Positions 58,504-64,000 of a stretch of 64,000 bases of DNA are shown in pieces. Positions within the stretch are counted from its first letter, which is position 1. Every line of letters starts with the position of its first letter. Position numbers and translations under genes: made by a program. Below the pieces are notes generated by a model. It saw only the letters and a program-made list of their open reading frames with translations. It was not told where the DNA came from and did not search any database. Where the stretch lies: NCBI RefSeq assembly GCF_039539965.1, contig NZ_BAABED010000001.1, forward strand, positions 1,736,001 through 1,800,000, given 5' to 3'. The stretch is from Arthrobacter methylotrophus (GTDB lineage: Bacteria; Actinomycetota; Actinomycetes; Actinomycetales; Micrococcaceae).

Positions 58504-59490
58504 ATGCCGAACCGCGCCGCAGCCAAGGCTGCACCCAGGAAGCCAAAGCCAGCACCGAAGAACAAGACCCGAGGGGTCGGTGCGGCAGCCCCTGCCTCCA
58601 CGCCCCGGAAGCGAGCGACGACGCCCAAGCCCGGAACCGCCAAGAAGGCAGCCGCGGCGAAGACGGCCACGAAGAAGGCTCCAGCCCCAAAAGCCAGTGC
58701 GGTCACAGGACGCACCCGCAGCACCAAGGCGCCGGCGGCACAACGGACACCCGCACGCAGCACCGGAGACCGCACCCGCACCTCCCGGGCCCCCAAGCCC
58801 AAGGCGATGGAAGTCTCCTACTCCGGCCGGATCTTCCGCTCCCGGCTCGAAGCCCGGTGGGCTGTGTTCCTTGACCTGCTGGAGGTGAACTGGGATTACG
58901 AACCGTCTTTCTACCAGGTCGGCGAGGAGCTGTTCTACCTGCCGGACTTCTACCTCCCGGACCACCAGCTCTGGCTCGAAGTCAAAGGCGCCCCTTTCAT
59001 GGATGCCGCCAGCATGGCAAAGGTCCTGGCCTCTGTCGCCGGGCCCATGCGCATCCCGCTCCGCGAAGCCCCGTACACGCCGAGTGACCGGCTCATCCTC
59101 GGCGGGCCCTTCAGGGCGCTGAAGCACGGGCTCATGCCGGTCCACACTCTCATCACCCCGGCCGGCCCCAGCCTCGCAGCGCTCAGCTACGCCGCCTTCG
59201 ACGTCGACCCCGGCGGCCGCGCCACCCTGAACGCCATCGGCGCCCCCTGGGACACGACTGCCGCCACCGGCATCAAGGCAGCCCGCAGACCGACGCCGGC
59301 GCGGCTGCAGCTCCTGCTCGAACCCGAACCGCAGCTACGGGCCAGCACTGTCCCCAACCGGATCGCCCGCGCCTACAACGGCGCGTACCGTCTGGCCTTC
59401 GACGACGCGAGCAAGAACGTCTCTGACCATGAGGTGCTCTCGGCCGTCTCACGCCGACGTTCGGGGCGGCCACTCGGCGCGGCAGCTTGA
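58504..59490 (+). CDS. PD-(D/E)XK nuclease with histone H1-like tail
   Basis: 328 residues. Residues 1-100 are Lys/Ala/Pro-rich with AKKAAAAK-type repeats like histone H1 or actinobacterial HU tails, giving general DNA affinity. Residues about 103-170 hold a nuclease core: FRSRLEARWAVFLDLLEVNW (Glu), EELFYLPDFYLPDHQLWLEV with the central Asp and the E-x-K in WLEVKG. The remainder is alpha/beta without known motif. This core occurs in phage and plasmid DNA-repair or restriction nucleases. AGGAGG lies 6 nt before ATG; class C control. Confidence 0.82.
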   Translation: MPNRAAAKAAPRKPKPAPKNKTRGVGAAAPASTPRKRATTPKPGTAKKAAAAKTATKKAPAPKASAVTGRTRSTKAPAAQRTPARSTGDRTRTSRAPKPKAMEVSYSGRIFRSRLEARWAVFLDLLEVNWDYEPSFYQVGEELFYLPDFYLPDHQLWLEVKGAPFMDAASMAKVLASVAGPMRIPLREAPYTPSDRLILGGPFRALKHGLMPVHTLITPAGPSLAALSYAAFDVDPGGRATLNAIGAPWDTTAATGIKAARRPTPARLQLLLEPEPQLRASTVPNRIARAYNGAYRLAFDDASKNVSDHEVLSAVSRRRSGRPLGAAA

Positions 59491-59540
59491 CGCGCCGATA
59501 GTCCGGCCAGCGCCGGTCCCGGTGAGCTTCGCCAGGGGTT

Positions 59541-59550
59541 CCGCACACAT
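59541..59550 (+). promoter_or_regulatory. Class A leaderless promoter motif
   Basis: CCGCACACAT, 7 nt before ATG 59558. Confidence 0.8.
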
Positions 59551-59557
59551 GAGGCCC

Positions 59558-60208
59558 ATGACTGAAAACCAGACCGAAGACCTGGGCCCCGAGATCGCAT
59601 CCGTCCTGACGAACATGGCGTCCACCTTCAAGAACGACCGGCACCAGAGCGAAGCGTTCCGGCGGATGGAGGCGTCCGAGAACATCGGCCAGGTCATCCG
59701 GCAACTGAACTCCGCAGTCGGCTACGCCATCATGGACGCCTGCGACATCCTGCAGGACAAGTTCGGCCTCGACGGCTCGCACGAGCTCTACAACTACCTG
59801 TTCACCGTTCCGTACCGCTGGAAGCTCTACGAAGAGGCGTACCGGGCCGAAACCCATGTCGGCTGCGTGGATCGCACCGTCACCCGGATCGCGCACGAAG
59901 TCCGCGCCGCCGGCGGCCAGGAAGCCCCCGCACCCCGCCGGGACCCCCGCTTCCAGGTCGCGGCCCTGGCCAAGGACAGCACCGGAAAAGGGATCGGTGA
60001 GGCCGCCGCCACGGACGCACTCATCCTTGCCGACCAGTTCGACGACGCACGACGCATCCAACGGCTCTCCAGCGACACCCGCACCATCACCGCGCGCATT
60101 GCAGACGGCGCCGCCGGAGTCAGCGAAGAACAGCTCCGCGGTCTGGTTCGTCTCGTCCTCGGGACTGCAGCCACCATCGCCCGCGAACAGGACGGCCTCG
60201 AGGTCTAA
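59558..60208 (+). CDS. Helical cytoplasmic protein, unknown
   Basis: 216 residues from ATG 59558, mainly helical. Segments FKNDRHQSEAFRRMEASENI and VGYAIMDACDILQDKFGLDG precede a linker (about 125-140) and a C-terminal helical domain. No family recognised. It is followed after 62 bp by the DUF2637 gene and may share its mRNA. Confidence 0.68.
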   Translation: MTENQTEDLGPEIASVLTNMASTFKNDRHQSEAFRRMEASENIGQVIRQLNSAVGYAIMDACDILQDKFGLDGSHELYNYLFTVPYRWKLYEEAYRAETHVGCVDRTVTRIAHEVRAAGGQEAPAPRRDPRFQVAALAKDSTGKGIGEAAATDALILADQFDDARRIQRLSSDTRTITARIADGAAGVSEEQLRGLVRLVLGTAATIAREQDGLEV

Positions 60209-60270
60209 CCGGCCAGCCCCACCCGCACCATAGCCACCTCCCGCACCGCCTTGACCCCGAAAGAGTTCCC

Positions 60271-60879
60271 ATGACGCTTCCTGCTGCCCGCAAGCCCGCC
60301 GCACCCTTGTCCCGGCCCATCATCGCCGTCGGCATCGCTTCCACTGTCCTGATCGCCGTCGGTGCCTTCGTTCTGTCCTTCGCCTCTCTCACCGACCTGG
60401 CAGCGCGTTCGGGCATCGATGTGAACCTCGCCTGGATCTGGCCCATCATCGTCGACGGACTCATCGTCGCCGCCACCGTCGCGATCGTCGCCCTCGCCGG
60501 CCACGACCGCAAGACCCTCGCCTACCCGTGGGCGCTCCTGGGCCTGGGCGCTGTCGTGTCCACCGCCGCGAACGCCGTCCACGCCATCGTCTCGGTCAAC
60601 CAGGCCAACGGCGGCGTCCCGCCGGTCGTCTCCGCCATCATGGCAGCGATGCCGCCGGTCGTCCTGCTCGCCATCACCCACCTGACCGTGCTGCTGGTTC
60701 AGAAAGCGGCCCCTGCACCGGCGCCGAAGAAGAAGACAGCCAAGGCCCCCGCGGCGCCCCGCAAGAGCGCACCGGCCGCGATCGAAGCGCACGCGCCGAG
60801 CGCACCTGCCCCGGAGTTCACCAGCGTCTTCACGGAGGTCCCCTCGGCTGCCCGGGACCTGATACCTGCCAACGCCTGA
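60271..60879 (+). CDS. DUF2637 membrane protein (Spd-like)
   Basis: 202 residues with four transmembrane helices (about 17-40, 50-70, 83-102, 113-133). The pattern SFASLTDLAARSGI, then LAWIWPIIVDGLIVAATVA is the hallmark of DUF2637, an actinobacterial family common on conjugative plasmids, where members accompany the spread (Spd) genes. A Lys/Pro/Ala-rich cytoplasmic tail follows. Supports the plasmid-transfer view of the window. Confidence 0.85.
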   Translation: MTLPAARKPAAPLSRPIIAVGIASTVLIAVGAFVLSFASLTDLAARSGIDVNLAWIWPIIVDGLIVAATVAIVALAGHDRKTLAYPWALLGLGAVVSTAANAVHAIVSVNQANGGVPPVVSAIMAAMPPVVLLAITHLTVLLVQKAAPAPAPKKKTAKAPAAPRKSAPAAIEAHAPSAPAPEFTSVFTEVPSAARDLIPANA

Positions 60880-60899
60880 GGGTAGAACCTGCGAGGACG

Positions 60900-60923
60900 C
60901 CCGTCGCATCATGCCCCGCATAG
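60900..60923 (+). promoter_or_regulatory. Class B promoter of secG-secY
   Basis: CCCGTCGCA, 8 nt, CGCATAG, 56 nt before ATG 60980. Confidence 0.75.
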
Positions 60924-60979
60924 GGATACCCGGGCCCCCAGCTTTTCGACCCGCGGCCCGACTCACTTAAGGAACCACC

Positions 60980-61228
60980 ATGAATTTTCTGATTATCGCC
61001 CTGCAGGTGCTCGTCGTCGCACTGAGCATCATCCTCGGTGCCTTCATCCTCCTGCACAAAGCATCAGGTGGCGGCGTCTCCGGCATGTTCGGCGGCGGCA
61101 TGACCAACAGCCTGAACTCGACCGGCGTCGCGGAGAAGAACCTCACCCGCTTCACTATCGCCGCAGCGGTCATCTGGTCCGTGGCCATCATGGGTCTGGG
61201 CATCATCACCCGGTTCACCGGCCAGTAA
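60980..61228 (+). CDS. secG: Preprotein translocase subunit SecG
   Basis: 82 residues with two transmembrane helices (about 2-22 and 58-78) and the family loop LLHKASGGGVSGMFGGG. SecG assists SecA-driven translocation through SecY. In chromosomes secG is normally far from secY; here they are adjacent (40 bp), as if assembled into a compact translocon cassette. Lysine and acidic residues in the loop follow the actinobacterial pattern. Confidence 0.9.
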   Translation: MNFLIIALQVLVVALSIILGAFILLHKASGGGVSGMFGGGMTNSLNSTGVAEKNLTRFTIAAAVIWSVAIMGLGIITRFTGQ

Positions 61229-61268
61229 CCAACCAGCCCTCGGGCACTACCTCAAGGAGGGCCGGCTC

Positions 61269-62573
<1,305 letters not shown>

Positions 62574-62585
62574 TACCTCGCCCGA

Positions 62586-62617
62586 AGGCCCGGCAGGCTT
62601 CCATCTGCCGGGCCTTT
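62586..62617 (+). terminator. Terminator after secY
   Basis: AAGGCCCGGCAG / CTGCCGGGCCTTT hairpin with an 8-nt loop. Confidence 0.88.
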
Positions 62618-62648
62618 GGGCTACCCGCGATGACCCAAATGCGCGCCG

Positions 62649-62658
62649 CCGCACACAT
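62649..62658 (+). promoter_or_regulatory. Class A leaderless promoter motif
   Basis: CCGCACACAT, 7 nt before ATG 62666. Confidence 0.8.
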
Positions 62659-62665
62659 TCCAGCC

Positions 62666-62818
62666 ATGACGACCAGCACACGACCCCGCTCCGCAGCCGC
62701 GGTCCGTGAACAGGCCCTGCTCTGCATAGCCTGCAGCGGCGGATGCCGGGACGCCAACGGCGCCTACACGCTTTGTGCATTGTGCGAGCTGGCCGAAGTA
62801 TCGGTGCCGGCAGCTTAG
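62666..62818 (+). CDS. 50-residue zinc-ribbon-like protein
   Basis: ATG 62666 at leaderless spacing. The product has CIACSGGC and LCALC, two Cys pairs that would bind one zinc. The stop overlaps the class B motif of the next gene. Probably a small regulator or adaptor; function unknown. Confidence 0.65.
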   Translation: MTTSTRPRSAAAVREQALLCIACSGGCRDANGAYTLCALCELAEVSVPAA

Positions 62819-62819
62819 G

Positions 62820-62843
62820 CCCGTCGGCCCGGTGACCGCATAG
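62820..62843 (+). promoter_or_regulatory. Class B promoter-like motif
   Basis: CCCGTCGGC, 8 nt, CGCATAG, 34 nt before ATG 62878. Confidence 0.75.
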
Positions 62844-62877
62844 AGAATCTCAAACACGACGACGAGAGAGGCAAGCC

Positions 62878-63438
62878 ATGCGCATCACCCAGCATTCCCC
62901 GTTCGCCACCTTGGACGAGCCGGAGACCTTGCAGAAGATCCGCAAGGGCCGCGGTCGGCTGGCCGCCTACACCTCCTCCAAACCGGCTGTCCGCAGGGAG
63001 GTCCGTCTCACCGGTCAGACCGAAATGCGCAAAGTCCTCCGCGCAGCCCGCGCCCTGAAGGTGACTCTCCAGTGCGACGAAACCCTGGAAGAACTCCGGA
63101 CCCTGGCCTACGAGAGCTACCGGTCCATCACCATCGCAGATGGCCGCACCCCCATGGATCTGACCAGGATGCACCCGACCACCGTCGACCGGCTCACCGT
63201 GAACTACCTCCGTCACGTCCGCACCGTCTACGATTCGTCGCTGCTGCGGAACCGGTTCACCCCCTCGGACCTGCGCTCCTGGTACAACAAAGAGCTCAAG
63301 GCCCGCTGTCTGGAGGAGATCGCCGACTCCTACCCCGAGTTGGCCGGCGAATGCGAACGCCAGCGCATGAAAATCACCCAGACTCTGGAGGAAGCCGCAG
63401 TCGGCCGTCCGTTGAACCGCATCGACGCCGCGGCATGA
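62878..63438 (+). CDS. Basic helical protein under class B control
   Basis: 186 residues from ATG 62878 (GAGAGG upstream). Basic and helical with RKGRGRLAAYTSSKPAVRRE and VNYLRHVRTVYDSSLLRNRF. The pattern LRHVRTxYD...RN with W-Y-N-K-E looks like a nucleic-acid-binding protein of replication modules, but I cannot name the family. Confidence 0.65.
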   Translation: MRITQHSPFATLDEPETLQKIRKGRGRLAAYTSSKPAVRREVRLTGQTEMRKVLRAARALKVTLQCDETLEELRTLAYESYRSITIADGRTPMDLTRMHPTTVDRLTVNYLRHVRTVYDSSLLRNRFTPSDLRSWYNKELKARCLEEIADSYPELAGECERQRMKITQTLEEAAVGRPLNRIDAAA

Positions 63439-63459
63439 GGGTGAGGCAAAGCCTGCCCT

Positions 63460-63469
63460 CCGCACACAT
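63460..63469 (+). promoter_or_regulatory. Class A leaderless promoter motif
   Basis: CCGCACACAT, 7 nt before ATG 63477. Confidence 0.8.
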
Positions 63470-63476
63470 GACGGGC

Positions 63477-63764
63477 ATGACCGCAACCCAGACCGCCACA
63501 CCACTCCGCTCGGCCCTGGAACGGCTTGCCCGTAAGTGGACCCTGACCCTGCCGGGCGGCGCACCGAACCGATACCACTTCTTCGGGGATGAGCTCACGG
63601 CTCTGCTGGGCACCGCCGATGACGCTGGTCTCGAGATTGCTGCCGAAGCCCTTGCCGACAACTGGGGCAACGCCGGGACCGGAGTCCCCGAAGGCCATGG
63701 CTACGTCCGCGGCTACTTCGCCTTCGATGTGAAGCAGACCGTGAAAGCCAGCAGGGACCAATGA
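63477..63764 (+). CDS. Small unknown protein
   Basis: 95 residues from ATG 63477. Begins Thr-rich, then PLRSALERLARKWTLTLPGG and EIAAEALADNWGNAGTGVPE. No membrane helix or known motif. Leaderless class A gene. Confidence 0.65.
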   Translation: MTATQTATPLRSALERLARKWTLTLPGGAPNRYHFFGDELTALLGTADDAGLEIAAEALADNWGNAGTGVPEGHGYVRGYFAFDVKQTVKASRDQ

Positions 63765-64000
63765 GCCCTTCGGGCCGCCAGGAAGCCTTTCCGCCGGATC
63801 GTTGCGGGAGCCGTCACCAATCCGCCCAGGCAGACTGACCAAGCCCGGCAGTGGACCACGGGGGTTTCCTTAAGCGCCCTGCGGTTCCGGGCTTCCTCAT
63901 CCTTGGTGCTGTTCTGTGCCACCACTACGCGTGCTTCATCCTCAAGGCCCATGCGTCCAATATTCCGTCCCCGGGTCGGCTGCCTTCGCCGCTGTTTTGC
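63765..64000. other. Window end without a supported gene
   Basis: Frames across this stretch lack coding bias or starts. No promoter class or terminator is evident; a gene could begin beyond the edge. Confidence 0.35.

Overview
The window is GC-rich (third codon positions mostly G or C), densely coding actinobacterial DNA. Promoter style, leaderless starts, NrdIEF, HrdB-like sigma, DUF2637 and SecY/SecG sequences suggest a Micrococcales host of the Arthrobacter type; this is inferred from protein sequence alone. There are no ribosomal proteins or central metabolism. Instead there are conjugation-type cell-wall and membrane proteins, a HipBA toxin-antitoxin pair, nucleases, many small unknown proteins and an unusual set of replication and nucleotide genes. 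It reads as part of a very large conjugative plasmid, or a plasmid-like giant phage. No capsid, terminase or tail gene is visible.

Layout. 1-5 kb: end of a conjugation membrane protein, a TcpC-like protein, a large transglycosylase/CHAP wall hydrolase and a membrane HNH nuclease. 5-10.5 kb: SSB and a 1401-residue DnaE polymerase on the minus strand. 10.5-14.2 kb: lipoprotein, winged-helix and unknown proteins. 14.4-20.1 kb: sigma factor with an extra helicase-associated (HA) domain, resolvase-like nuclease, DUF4238 protein, HipBA. 20.1-27.6 kb: proofreading-type exonuclease, a tandem family of Cys/His-rich proteins, NrdI-NrdE and NrdF. 27.7-37.3 kb: small proteins, a SLOG protein, a six-fold HA-repeat protein, two pilin-like surface proteins, a membrane DnaJ. 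37.3-43.8 kb: AI-2E permease, DUF1190 / glutathionylspermidine-synthase-like / APC permease operon, a DUF723-Vsr endonuclease. 43.9-50.6 kb: HU, decayed duplicates, a cluster of tRNA-like elements and a canonical tRNA-Arg. 50.7-56.5 kb: thymidylate synthase, YqeY, FtsK/VirD4-like ATPase, DHFR, M50 protease. 56.5-64 kb: tagged protein, an AT-richer repeat region that may be an origin, a histone-tailed PD-(D/E)XK nuclease, DUF2637 protein, SecG-SecY, zinc-ribbon and unknown proteins.

The most striking organisation is regulatory. Three short, highly conserved motifs recur before genes on both strands. Class A (CCGCACACAT) lies exactly 7 nt before the start codon of 18 genes, implying leaderless mRNAs. 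Class B (CCCGTCGGC, 8 nt, CGCATAG; always 24 bp) precedes dnaE, ssb, nrdI-nrdE, nrdF, thyA, secG-secY, the resolvase and two unknown genes. Class C (TCTACGCATGTTTCAGGG) precedes wall hydrolase, HNH, pilin-like, DnaJ, ATPase and histone-tailed nuclease genes. The three classes split the genes by role much as temporal classes do in phages. A self-encoded sigma factor and an HA-repeat protein are candidate regulators. At least three genes appear broken by a missing base next to a C-run, so small indel errors in the assembly should be kept in mind.
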